A stretch of DNA of 7,822 nt, taken from assembly GCA_903837445.1 (NCBI GenBank), contig CAILUR010000148.1, forward strand, positions 1 to 7,822, in the 5' to 3' direction. Made by a program: the position numbers and the translations under genes. Position 1 is the first letter of the stretch. Each line of letters begins with the position of its first letter. The stretch comes from an uncultured bacterium. GTDB taxonomy: Bacteria; Oederibacteriota; PGYV01; CAILUR01. The notes beneath the pieces are model-generated. The model was not told the origin of the DNA. It saw only the letters and a program-made list of their open reading frames with translations, and did no database searches. Positions 1 to 7,187 of the stretch are shown here, piece after piece.

Positions 1-741
1 CTGCGCAGCATAGTCTTTTCCCGCTTTCATATACGCCACTCCAAGATTATAGTAAATCTGCGGGTCTTTTTTATTTATTGCGGTGGCCTGTTTATAAGCA
101 TCAATCGCACTTGCGTATTGCCCCATTTCATCATAGACCACTCCCAAATTATAAAAAGCCGAAGCATAGGCAGGTCTTAACCTTATGGCTTTTTTATACA
201 TTTCTACTGCTTCTTTATGGAAGCCCCTGTCCTCATAGCAATTACCTAAAATATTATAACCTCCGGCATATTTGGGATTCAAATTTATGGCTTTTTTTAC
301 AGTCACCGCCGCCAGGTCAAGCATATTATCGTCCCGATAAGCCATAGCCAATGCACCATAAGCTTCTGTATACTCCGGCGACATGTTTATGGTTTTTTTA
401 TAATACTCTTGGGCTTTTTTAAGCGTGCCTTTGTAATAATAAGCGAGACCTATATTATAATAAAGTTCCGACATTTTAGGAGAGAGGACTACTGCTTTTT
501 GATAATATTTAATCGCCATATCATAGTTTTTTAACCCCCGATAACAAATAGCAAGATCTATGTATAAACTCATTTTAGTATTTTCCGGAGCCGTGGTTTC
601 GGTTTTTGTCAGATACTCAAGTGCTCTCGCATATTCTTTGCGTTCCAGAGCTGTCCTACCAGCAGTTAAATCCTCAAGCGCCCCTGCGAAAGTTAAACTC
701 CAAAACAATAAAAACATTATGCTCAAAAAAACTTTTTTCAT
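1..741 (-). CDS. Secreted TPR-repeat protein, 3' end cut by window edge
   Basis: This frame is open from an ATG at 741 to the left edge, giving 247 residues with no stop in the window, so the C-terminus is missing. Residues 1-19 form a signal peptide: MKK, then a hydrophobic stretch ending LTFA, with likely cleavage near A19-A21. There is no Cys at the cleavage site, so it is predicted to be soluble in the periplasm or secreted. From about residue 23 to the edge the protein is continuous tetratricopeptide repeats of 34 residues (for example YYNIGLAYYYKG, YNILGNCYEDRG, FYNLGVVYDEMG, YYNLGVAYMKAG), about seven visible. In the DNA the repeat shows as a 102-bp period; 'tatgg' falls at 184, 286 and 388. 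TPRs are protein-binding scaffolds; no catalytic motif is visible. The ATG overlaps the preceding gene's TGA (ATGA, 738-741). No clear Shine-Dalgarno lies upstream, so translation probably depends on coupling. The function beyond scaffolding is unknown. Confidence 0.9.
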   Translation of the reverse strand, partial: MKKVFLSIMFLLFWSLTFAGALEDLTAGRTALERKEYARALEYLTKTETTAPENTKMSLYIDLAICYRGLKNYDMAIKYYQKAVVLSPKMSELYYNIGLAYYYKGTLKKAQEYYKKTINMSPEYTEAYGALAMAYRDDNMLDLAAVTVKKAINLNPKYAGGYNILGNCYEDRGFHKEAVEMYKKAIRLRPAYASAFYNLGVVYDEMGQYASAIDAYKQATAINKKDPQIYYNLGVAYMKAGKDYAAQ

Positions 742-1775
742 TTAGCAGACGGCTGTTCAGGGGTAGCTGTTTCGCGTAGGCTTTTCCCTGTTTTCGCCTC
801 TTCAAATTTTTCCAATTTTTCTTTTATTTGTGCTTTGCGTTTATTAACAGGCAGTAGGCGATCATATTTTTTCCAATATTTTTCCGCCTTGTCATACTGC
901 CCCAGTTGTTCTGCCATTATCGCTGCATTTACATACGCCGCCATATCCCACGGCTCAATATTTATAGCTTTTTCAAAAACTTCCAATGCCCCTTCATAGT
1001 TGTCAGTTTTCATATACACTATTCCAAGATTGTAATAGGCATTTTCAAGGGTGACATCGCTGGCAGGATTTGCCTTTATGACTTCCAGCAAAGCAGTGGT
1101 AGCATTGGCATAGTCCTGTCGCATAATATATACAGCGGCAAGATTTTCTTTTGCTTCCAAATCATCTGGTTTTATCGCCAGCGCCGCCTGATAATTTTTT
1201 GCAGCTTCTTCAAGGTTGTTTTTTTTCAGATTTATTACTCCGAGATTATAATGCGCCTCTCCGAAATCAGGTTTGGCTTTTACTATTCTTTCATAAATAG
1301 TCTGTGCCGAATCCAATTTGTTTTTATCAATCATAATATTCCCCAGACTGGCCTGAAGCAGTGGGTTTTTCGGAGACACTTTTAACCCTTTTTGCACTGC
1401 CTTTAAGGCCTCATCGTCATTTCCGTGTTCGCTATAGACCACGCTCAAATTATACATGGCCTTTACATTTTTAGGATCAAGTTCTATGGCTCGTTTAAAA
1501 GCAAATTCCGAGTAAGTAAACTGGTCCAGTTGGGCATACGCGCTTCCCAGTTCTCCCCAATATTTAGGATTCTTCGGGTTTTCAGCAATTAAGGTTTTCA
1601 GATTGCTTACTGTATCCGCATATTTCCCTTCCATGTATAGGTCTTGCGCTTTTTTTTCCACTTCCGCCACTTCCACCACATTCAATTTTTCAAGGGGTTT
1701 TTTTAAACTTTCTCTTTTTATACAGGCCCCAAAACATATGGCTAAACAACATATACTCACAGTCAGTCTTTTCAC
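738..1775 (-). CDS. TPR-repeat lipoprotein
   Basis: This 345-residue protein starts at GTG (1773-1775), preceded by a good Shine-Dalgarno. The N-terminus has the form of a lipoprotein signal: MKR, a hydrophobic run, then F-G-A-C with Cys18 as the likely lipidated residue. The -3 position is Phe rather than the usual Leu, so the lipobox is slightly atypical. Residues ~36-312 are about eight TPRs (MYNLSVVYSEHG, HYNLGVINLKKN, YYNLGIVYMKTD with paired -A-x-x-x-[FY]-x-x-A-[IL]- helices). A charged, probably disordered tail follows, ending in PEQPSAK. Predicted site: anchored in the outer or inner membrane, facing the periplasm. It overlaps both neighbours by 4 bp and lies between the GT4 glycosyltransferase and the secreted TPR protein. 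TPR lipoproteins accompany several polysaccharide and PEP-CTERM export systems (for example the much longer PrsT type), so an assembly or scaffold role is plausible. No enzymatic motif is seen. Confidence 0.9.
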   Translation of the reverse strand: MKRLTVSICCLAICFGACIKRESLKKPLEKLNVVEVAEVEKKAQDLYMEGKYADTVSNLKTLIAENPKNPKYWGELGSAYAQLDQFTYSEFAFKRAIELDPKNVKAMYNLSVVYSEHGNDDEALKAVQKGLKVSPKNPLLQASLGNIMIDKNKLDSAQTIYERIVKAKPDFGEAHYNLGVINLKKNNLEEAAKNYQAALAIKPDDLEAKENLAAVYIMRQDYANATTALLEVIKANPASDVTLENAYYNLGIVYMKTDNYEGALEVFEKAINIEPWDMAAYVNAAIMAEQLGQYDKAEKYWKKYDRLLPVNKRKAQIKEKLEKFEEAKTGKSLRETATPEQPSAK

Positions 1776-2947
1776 TTTTTGTTTCTCCGTATTATTTTTT
1801 TAAGTTCTTTTTCCACAAGGAGTGCTGTCTTATCCCAGTTAAAACATTTCGTCTGCATAACCTTTGCCGCAGCAGCAATTTTTTTTCCAAGCCGTGGATT
1901 ATTTTTTAACTCCATAAGTTTTTGCGCGAATTCCTTTTCGGTGGTGGCAGTTAAAATATTCACCCCATTTACCCCATACACTCCGCTTGCCGCGAAAGGG
2001 TGTGCCACTACCGGCACTTTATTTGCCCAGGCCTGCATAACTTTATTCTGTCTGCCAGCGCCGTAGCGCACAGGCGCCACCACGCAGTCCCACGAGCGTA
2101 TCAATGCATCTATATTTTCAACAAAACCGCTCACTTCAAAGTCCTCGCCCTTATATTTAGTGCAGGCCTTCTCACTTCCCTCTCCTACTATAACAAATTT
2201 TATATTTTTATCTTGTACTGTAGTTATTTTCCTGACTTTCTCCAGCAAAAATTTTAACCCATCCGCATTAGGCGGATAGTTCATATTTCCAAAATACCCT
2301 GCTGTAAATACTGTTTTATCTTTTTTTATATTACCCGAAGCCGGACTTGCCACTCCATTAGCGGCTGTGACTATATTTTTTGCGCCTATATATTTAGCAT
2401 CTTCTTCTGAGTTTATAAATACCTTATCAAAAACCCCTGCTACATTTTTTTCATATTTTTTTAGTCTTGCCCCATCTATAGTGGCATACATTTTGTAAAA
2501 TATTCCTGCCCCACTTTTTTTCACTCTGTCCATATATAAGGCAAGGGAATCCACCATATCCACCACTTTTGGAATTTCAAGGGACTGTGCATATTGCGCC
2601 ATTCTGAGCCGATAGACAAACACCACATTTATTTTTTCACGCGCCAAGAGGGTTTTTATCTCACTTTCCACACGCTTGTCCGCATATGCCGAGATATTTA
2701 ATGCCAGGTTTGAAAATAAACCGTTTAAAGCTCTAAAAAATATCTGGTTTTTCGTGACCGGCACAAGGACCACTGCCGCGCAGTACTTTTCCAAATCTTT
2801 TTTAAACCTTTCTTCTCCCGGTTTTATCATACTCACAAGAAATATTTTATTTTTTTTAGAAAGCCGTTTTAACAAATTAAAGCTTCTCAGCTTATCCCCA
2901 TCACAAGGCGGGTATGGCAGGCCTGGCGTTAAAAACAGAATATTCAT
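1772..2947 (-). CDS. GT4-family glycosyltransferase, PEP-CTERM/EpsH1-associated type
   Basis: This 391-residue cytoplasmic GT-B glycosyltransferase is about the usual length for family GT4. The N-terminal domain opens with MNILFLTPGLPYPP (1-14) and D16-G17-D18-K19-xRSFNLL, an acceptor-side signature like that of the sugar transferases annotated 'PEP-CTERM/EpsH1 system associated' (TIGR03087-like). The C-terminal nucleotide-sugar domain has YFGNMNYPPNADGLKF (218-233), VIVGEGS (252-258), GFVENIDALI (274-283) and APVRYGAGRQNKVMQAWANK (291-310). It probably moves a sugar from a nucleotide donor to a lipid-linked glycan at the inner membrane face. Sugar and linkage cannot be read from the sequence. 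In the usual E-x7-E region the second acidic position appears to be Gln305 (KVMQAWA where LEA-type sequence is usual). The start ATG 2945-2947 overlaps the DUF2723 gene's TGA (ATGA), with AAGG nine to ten bases upstream. It is the only gene in the five-gene unit without TPRs. Confidence 0.88.
   Translation of the reverse strand: MNILFLTPGLPYPPCDGDKLRSFNLLKRLSKKNKIFLVSMIKPGEERFKKDLEKYCAAVVLVPVTKNQIFFRALNGLFSNLALNISAYADKRVESEIKTLLAREKINVVFVYRLRMAQYAQSLEIPKVVDMVDSLALYMDRVKKSGAGIFYKMYATIDGARLKKYEKNVAGVFDKVFINSEEDAKYIGAKNIVTAANGVASPASGNIKKDKTVFTAGYFGNMNYPPNADGLKFLLEKVRKITTVQDKNIKFVIVGEGSEKACTKYKGEDFEVSGFVENIDALIRSWDCVVAPVRYGAGRQNKVMQAWANKVPVVAHPFAASGVYGVNGVNILTATTEKEFAQKLMELKNNPRLGKKIAAAAKVMQTKCFNWDKTALLVEKELKKIIRRNKK
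1784..1788 (-). promoter_or_regulatory. Ribosome binding site supporting the GTG start at 1775
   Basis: On the minus strand GGAGA occupies 1788-1784, with GGAG ending nine bases before GTG 1775-1773. This supports a GTG initiation codon for the TPR lipoprotein even though it lies inside the end of the glycosyltransferase gene. The hydrophobic signal peptide begins at once after it, and no in-frame ATG occurs before Met48, so GTG is the only sensible start. Confidence 0.7.
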
Positions 2948-5088
2948 TTATTTTCGCCTTTCATAACTTCAAGATTTTTTACCATTTCATTTGTTGGATT
3001 TAACTGCACTGCTTTTTCCATATACTCAATCGCAGTTTTTTTATCACCTTTATAATAATAAGAAACAGCCATATTATTATATGTTTCAGCCAAAGTTGGT
3101 TTTTCTTTAATGGCCTTACTACCTGCCTCTATGGCTTTATCGTATTCTTTTATGGCATTATAGCAACCCGCCATATTTGACCAGGCCTCAGCTAACCCTG
3201 GCTTTAAAACCACAGCATCCTTATACTTGTTTATTGCCTCATTATACCTACCCAGAGTTGAATATACAATGCCAAGATGACTAATGCATTCGGCCTTGTT
3301 GGGAGAGGTAGCGATGGTTTCTGCCTGTTCCAAATAGTACATTGCCTTATCACTATTGCCAAAGTTTTTAAAGGCATCTCCCATTTCCACATAAGTGGCG
3401 CCATAATTTGAGATGGCAAATTCAGTCGGGGCATCCATATATAATTTTTCGCTAATAACATTTCTGTACGAGAGCAATTTGAGTTTTGCCTCAGCACTTT
3501 TTGTTGTGGCGAGTTTGTCGAAAGATAATTTCATAAGCACTCCACTCGGTGCCATATAGGCATCCCCCTGTTTATAAAACGCCTTCAAGGTGTCCCTAAA
3601 AATAGAAGTGTAGATTTCTCTTTGTTTGAAATTCAGTCCTATTATATTTTCCAAAGTTTGACTCAAAGTGAGGCTGTTACTGATATTCAAGTTGAGCCCT
3701 GGACACTCCTTTTTTAAATTTGGGATTCCCCACTTTGTATATAAGAATATAGTAGTAGCAGGGCAGAAATCCAATTTTTTTGCTACATTTTTAAAATACA
3801 TTTGAGGCATAACAAAATAATCACCTTCCAGCAATGCAAGGGCTCCAGGAGTGTCCACCGACTTTATGACATTGTTGCCAAAATCATAAGCGTAATAGTA
3901 AGCGCTCTTGTCACATTTTTCAAAATTTGTCACAAGCCCATAGGCCGGTAGCAGCATAAAGACAGGCACCGCCACAAATGCCGAAATATTTATTTTTTTA
4001 GTTTCACACAAGGACAAGAGCCAAGCTATTCCACCGCTAATAAAAAATATCATACTTAGATACGCGGGAATTAAAAACACATCCATTATATAAAGCATTT
4101 CAGTCTTCAAATTAAAATAGAATGTAATGCTTGAAAGCACTACAATAAACAAAACAACAAAAAATATTGTTCTTTGTTTTTTCACTGTTTCCCAAGTGCC
4201 CTTTATTCCTATGATAAATAATAGTGTGCCTATTATTCCAAACTCAGAGGTAATGAGCTTTCCTATTCTTGCCAGTTGTTTTATTATCGTTCCCAGATTT
4301 TTAACTTTTTCCATTTCAGTATATTCAGCGCGGGTCACTACCCAAACGAGTTGTTTTAAATCCACTGGATTCCCCCAGTTTAACAATGCTCCCCCATTGG
4401 CCCTTACCATAAGATAATAATACATAAATATTCCAGGCAAGGAAAACAAAACAAATAAAAGATAATTTTTAAACTTTAGGCGTTTATAATAGCCCTCTTT
4501 TAATAGTTCCAACCCCATAAAAACAAAAAACGCTGGAAAAACCACCGCCATACTCTCCCAGTGATTAGCCACAGCTATTCCATAGATAAAAGCAAATAGA
4601 TAAAATAGCCGCATTTCTTTTTTTATTTCCCATACAAAAGCTATCCAAATAAGTAAAAGCACAAAACAAGCGTTCAGAGTATATATCCCGCCTTTGGCAG
4701 ATATGGCCTGAGTCCAAAAGGTTTGGGAAAAAGCTAACATAAGCGCGCCTGCTGTAGACACCCCAAGAAGAAGTTTTTCATTTTTTATTTTATTTTTTAA
4801 CACTTCTCCAAGTATAAAAAACAAAAGCACTATACTGAGGGCACCAAAAAAAGCCGCCTGCAAATTTATTTTAAACCCTGTATTAGCAAAAGGCAAAAAG
4901 GTAAAAAGTTTTCCTATCAGTGTCGGTAATGGATATCCAGGGGGATGTTGAATTCCCAAAGTATAAGCACATGCTATGGTCTCTGGTGAATCGTCAAAAT
5001 TAAAAACTGGTTGCAGTGTCCTTATATAGACAGCCATAACTCCCAAGAAAATAAGTAGCGCTATCAGAGTTTTATTATTTACGCGCAT
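2944..5088 (-). CDS. DUF2723 GT-C membrane glycosyltransferase fused to C-terminal TPRs
   Basis: This 714-residue polytopic protein has about 11 membrane segments in residues 7-386. DUF2723 (TMEM260-like O-mannosyltransferase family) hallmarks are in order: first TM helix, then YIRTLQPVFNFDDSPE (21-36) with an acidic Asp32/Asp33/Glu36 motif in the first external loop as in GT-C enzymes, TLGIQHPPGYPL (43-54), SQTFWTQAISAKGGIYTLNA (121-140), NHWE (175-178) and NWGNPVDL (237-244) with VTRAEY (251-256). GT-C enzymes take sugars from polyprenyl-phosphate donors on the outer face. Residues ~387-560 form an unrecognised extracytoplasmic region, and 561-699 are four TPRs ending ETYNNMAVSYYYKGD. GT-C core plus lumen-side TPRs parallels eukaryotic TMTC proteins. 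The start ATG 5088 is preceded by AAGG and overlaps the ligase gene by 14 bp; its TGA forms ATGA with the glycosyltransferase gene. Sugar and acceptor are unknown; protein O-glycosylation is an inference. Confidence 0.88.
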   Translation of the reverse strand: MRVNNKTLIALLIFLGVMAVYIRTLQPVFNFDDSPETIACAYTLGIQHPPGYPLPTLIGKLFTFLPFANTGFKINLQAAFFGALSIVLLFFILGEVLKNKIKNEKLLLGVSTAGALMLAFSQTFWTQAISAKGGIYTLNACFVLLLIWIAFVWEIKKEMRLFYLFAFIYGIAVANHWESMAVVFPAFFVFMGLELLKEGYYKRLKFKNYLLFVLFSLPGIFMYYYLMVRANGGALLNWGNPVDLKQLVWVVTRAEYTEMEKVKNLGTIIKQLARIGKLITSEFGIIGTLLFIIGIKGTWETVKKQRTIFFVVLFIVVLSSITFYFNLKTEMLYIMDVFLIPAYLSMIFFISGGIAWLLSLCETKKINISAFVAVPVFMLLPAYGLVTNFEKCDKSAYYYAYDFGNNVIKSVDTPGALALLEGDYFVMPQMYFKNVAKKLDFCPATTIFLYTKWGIPNLKKECPGLNLNISNSLTLSQTLENIIGLNFKQREIYTSIFRDTLKAFYKQGDAYMAPSGVLMKLSFDKLATTKSAEAKLKLLSYRNVISEKLYMDAPTEFAISNYGATYVEMGDAFKNFGNSDKAMYYLEQAETIATSPNKAECISHLGIVYSTLGRYNEAINKYKDAVVLKPGLAEAWSNMAGCYNAIKEYDKAIEAGSKAIKEKPTLAETYNNMAVSYYYKGDKKTAIEYMEKAVQLNPTNEMVKNLEVMKGENK

Positions 5089-7093
5089 TTTTTATAACCT
5101 TAAGCATATTTAGAGCGCTGGCATTTTCAGGATTTATAAGTAGGGCGCCACGCAAGGCTTTCACTGCTTTTGCTTTTTCACCCGCCATATAATACGCCAC
5201 TGCTAAATTCATATAAGAGTCGGCATTTTTTGTATCGGCCTCTATTGCTTTTTTAGCGTATAGGATTGAATTTTCATACTCTTTAAGTCCTCCGTAAGCC
5301 GCTGCCACTTGGTTTAAAAGCATAGGCTCAGCAGGCATATATTTTAAGCCCTCCTGCGCCACAGCTAACGAGTCATTATATTTTCCAAGTTGATACAGCG
5401 CATATGCCAATGGCATTATAGCTTTCACCGTGTATGGAGAAATTTTATGCATAGTCCAGGCTGTTTTTAAAGCGCCCTGTGCATCATAGTGGTTTGTCTG
5501 AAAAGTAAAAAGTTTTACCAACGCTTCCCAGTAGCCTGGATTCAATTTTACCGCCTGAGTATAAGCCGCATAGGCATCAGCCTCATTTTTTATTTTTTCG
5601 GCTAAACTTCCCAGATAATAAAAGTTTTCCGGTGTATATTTATCCACGCTACTACCCTTTTTTGCCAGCTCATATGCCTTTTCCATTTGCCCAAAGTGTT
5701 CGGCGCGTTTAGCCATTCCAAGATAAGTATTTCCCGCCAGCGGCATAAAAGCCATAAGCATAAAAGCCATAAACAACAAACTCCCTAAAATCGGAATTAT
5801 TTTTAAAAGCCCTTTATTAGGCACTCTTTTTATTCCTTCTAGATTTTCAGTGGCTTCCACCATAGCGATAAAAATATAAAAAACCACACTTGTAGGAATT
5901 ATTAAAAAAGGAAAGTTAAACATAGCGTGAAAAAGCATAGCACCTGCCCCGCAAACCAACCCCGTGATAAATATTTGCGAAGTTTTATCTTTCATTTTCA
6001 GTACTTTCCACGCTTTATAAAAACCCAAAAAGAAAAACAAAAGCATCGCAAGTAGTCCCCCAATCCCATACTCTGCTACAAATTGCAAATAATCGTTATG
6101 TGCGTGCGAGGACTTGTAATACTCATTTGTTTTAAAGGCCTCAGGAGGTAAACCCGCGGCCTGATAAAAAGAATATTTCAAAGAGAAGTTTCCTGGTCCA
6201 CTGCCCAAAACAAAATTATCTTTTATCATACTTGCCGCGTTCTTCCATATAGAGCCTCTTATCGTTAGCGCTTCATCCTCGGTGTTTAATAGTCGCGTAA
6301 AAGCTGCTGGTCGCAGTGCTAAATATACCGTTGCCAGTATCAGTATGCCTACCCCTATGGCAAGCAACTTTTTTTTATTTTCCCACAAAACCTTTTTGAA
6401 ATATTTCCACATAATTAAAAAGAACACTATTGCCGATGCCCCAAAAGCTATATAGGCACCTCTGGTCTGAGACATTATAAGTCCGGTTGCCATGACAACA
6501 AAATAAAAATAATATACTCTTTTATAACTATTATTTTTTGTTGCCAGTGCCGCTGCCAGTGCCACTGGTAACAGGACCACCATATGTCCACCTAAAAAAT
6601 CCGGATTTCCCAAAGTGGAAGAAGCGCGTTTGGAAAAATCTGCCGCCCAAGGAATAAAATCTACCCCCAGTGCCTGTAAGATTCCGTAAAAGGCCATTAA
6701 AGTACCTGAGGCAAGCACGGCAAAAATAAGTTTTTCACCACCACCTGCCACCGTAAATAAATATACAAAATAAAATAAAACTATAAGTAAAAAATTCAGA
6801 CCTATTTTATCCAGCCAGGCCGTTTTGCTTAAAGCAGGGAAAAACCCAGCCACATTAACAAGCAAAAACAATAAAAACACATAAGTAAAAGAGGTTTTAA
6901 AAACAGGAAAATGCCCGCTGACCATACAATATGCCATAAATATAAGCCCAGTTAAGCTCATAGCAAATATAAAAAAGAATTTTTCAGTTATCCAGAAAGG
7001 ATCCGCCGCGGAAGGAAAAAACACCAAGGGGGACAAAAAAACCATAAAAACCAACAGCAATTCATAAACCTTTTTTAAGTATTTTTCCGCCAT
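5075..7093 (-). CDS. O-antigen ligase/polymerase-like (WaaL/Wzy_C) protein with C-terminal TPRs
   Basis: This 672-residue membrane protein matches the O-antigen ligase (Wzy_C) family. Diagnostic motifs are SQTRGAY (208-214, Arg211), TIRGSIWKNA (277-286), LGSGPGNFSLKY (296-307) and SSHAHNDYLQFVAEYGIGG (328-346), where His332 matches the conserved ligase histidine. By eye there are about 13 TM helices: 10-29, 38-58, 69-87, 98-116, 120-140, 167-185, 192-208, 212-229, 242-260, 342-359, 372-392, 394-412 and 430-452. The His motif falls in the large loop after TM9, periplasmic in this family. Six 34-residue TPRs fill 454-657. Such enzymes transfer polyprenyl-diphosphate-linked glycan to lipid A, to a growing polymer, or (PglL/PilO type) to protein Ser/Thr; which applies here cannot be told. 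It is the first gene of the overlapping unit. ATG 7091-7093 has GGAG (7104-7107) ten bases upstream and a candidate promoter at 7134-7162. Confidence 0.9.
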   Translation of the reverse strand: MAEKYLKKVYELLLVFMVFLSPLVFFPSAADPFWITEKFFFIFAMSLTGLIFMAYCMVSGHFPVFKTSFTYVFLLFLLVNVAGFFPALSKTAWLDKIGLNFLLIVLFYFVYLFTVAGGGEKLIFAVLASGTLMAFYGILQALGVDFIPWAADFSKRASSTLGNPDFLGGHMVVLLPVALAAALATKNNSYKRVYYFYFVVMATGLIMSQTRGAYIAFGASAIVFFLIMWKYFKKVLWENKKKLLAIGVGILILATVYLALRPAAFTRLLNTEDEALTIRGSIWKNAASMIKDNFVLGSGPGNFSLKYSFYQAAGLPPEAFKTNEYYKSSHAHNDYLQFVAEYGIGGLLAMLLFFFLGFYKAWKVLKMKDKTSQIFITGLVCGAGAMLFHAMFNFPFLIIPTSVVFYIFIAMVEATENLEGIKRVPNKGLLKIIPILGSLLFMAFMLMAFMPLAGNTYLGMAKRAEHFGQMEKAYELAKKGSSVDKYTPENFYYLGSLAEKIKNEADAYAAYTQAVKLNPGYWEALVKLFTFQTNHYDAQGALKTAWTMHKISPYTVKAIMPLAYALYQLGKYNDSLAVAQEGLKYMPAEPMLLNQVAAAYGGLKEYENSILYAKKAIEADTKNADSYMNLAVAYYMAGEKAKAVKALRGALLINPENASALNMLKVIKNARK

Positions 7094-7133
7094 TGATGGA
7101 GTTCTCCGTGTTTTTCATATGTAAAACATGGAA

Positions 7134-7162
7134 ATTTTATCACTATTTGAGATAATATTCAA
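7134..7162 (-). promoter_or_regulatory. Candidate sigma70-type promoter for the glycosylation operon
   Basis: On the minus strand TTGAAT (7162-7157, 4 of 6 matches to TTGACA) is followed by a 17-base spacer and TAAAAT (7139-7134, 5 of 6 matches to TATAAT). Transcription would begin near 7127, leaving a leader of roughly 34 bases that contains the GGAG ribosome site at 7107-7104. It lies in the only intergenic gap of the window and faces the five overlapping genes, which makes it functionally sensible. In AT-rich DNA such a match can occur by chance. Confidence 0.45.
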
Positions 7163-7187
7163 GGCGGTTTTGTGCCTGTGGTTTTTC

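Larger units (their letters stand above)
1..7162 (-). other. Predicted five-gene transcription unit (envelope glycosylation / TPR cluster)
   Basis: Five genes run without a gap from the candidate promoter at 7162 to the left edge. Junctions overlap at 5075-5088 (14 bp), 2944-2947 (ATGA), 1772-1775 (GTGA, preceded by the stop's first base) and 738-741 (ATGA). The overlaps imply one mRNA and translational coupling. Order: TPR-fused O-antigen-ligase-like enzyme, TPR-fused DUF2723 glycosyltransferase, GT4 glycosyltransferase, TPR lipoprotein, secreted TPR protein. Four of five products carry TPRs, and all four are predicted to show them on the periplasmic side. The end of the unit lies outside the window. 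Confidence 0.75.

Noticed and set aside
175..400. Regularly spaced ~102-bp similar words, at first sight an interspersed repeat array
   Set aside because: The period is exactly 34 codons in the TPR reading frame and there are no constant direct repeats with unique spacers, so it is coding TPR periodicity rather than a CRISPR or satellite array.
906..1385. 159-codon plus-strand open frame opposite the TPR lipoprotein
   Set aside because: It is the antisense shadow of a clear TPR gene. The translation is rich in Ile, Phe, Tyr, Cys and Arg with no domain, and no other gene in the window is on the plus strand.
3231..3497. 88-codon minus-strand frame inside the DUF2723-TPR gene
   Set aside because: It is an alternative frame within the TPR part of a gene with clear family motifs. 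The translation has no recognisable features.
7098..7107. GGAG-TT-CTCC inverted repeat overlapping the ligase gene's ribosome site
   Set aside because: The two-base loop is too small for a stable hairpin, and the match is short enough to be chance.
7161..7187. Possible terminator: AGGC...GCCT stem followed by a T-rich stretch on the plus strand
   Set aside because: The stem is only 4 bp, and the T-run is on the plus strand, where there is no gene to terminate. On the minus strand no T-run follows it.
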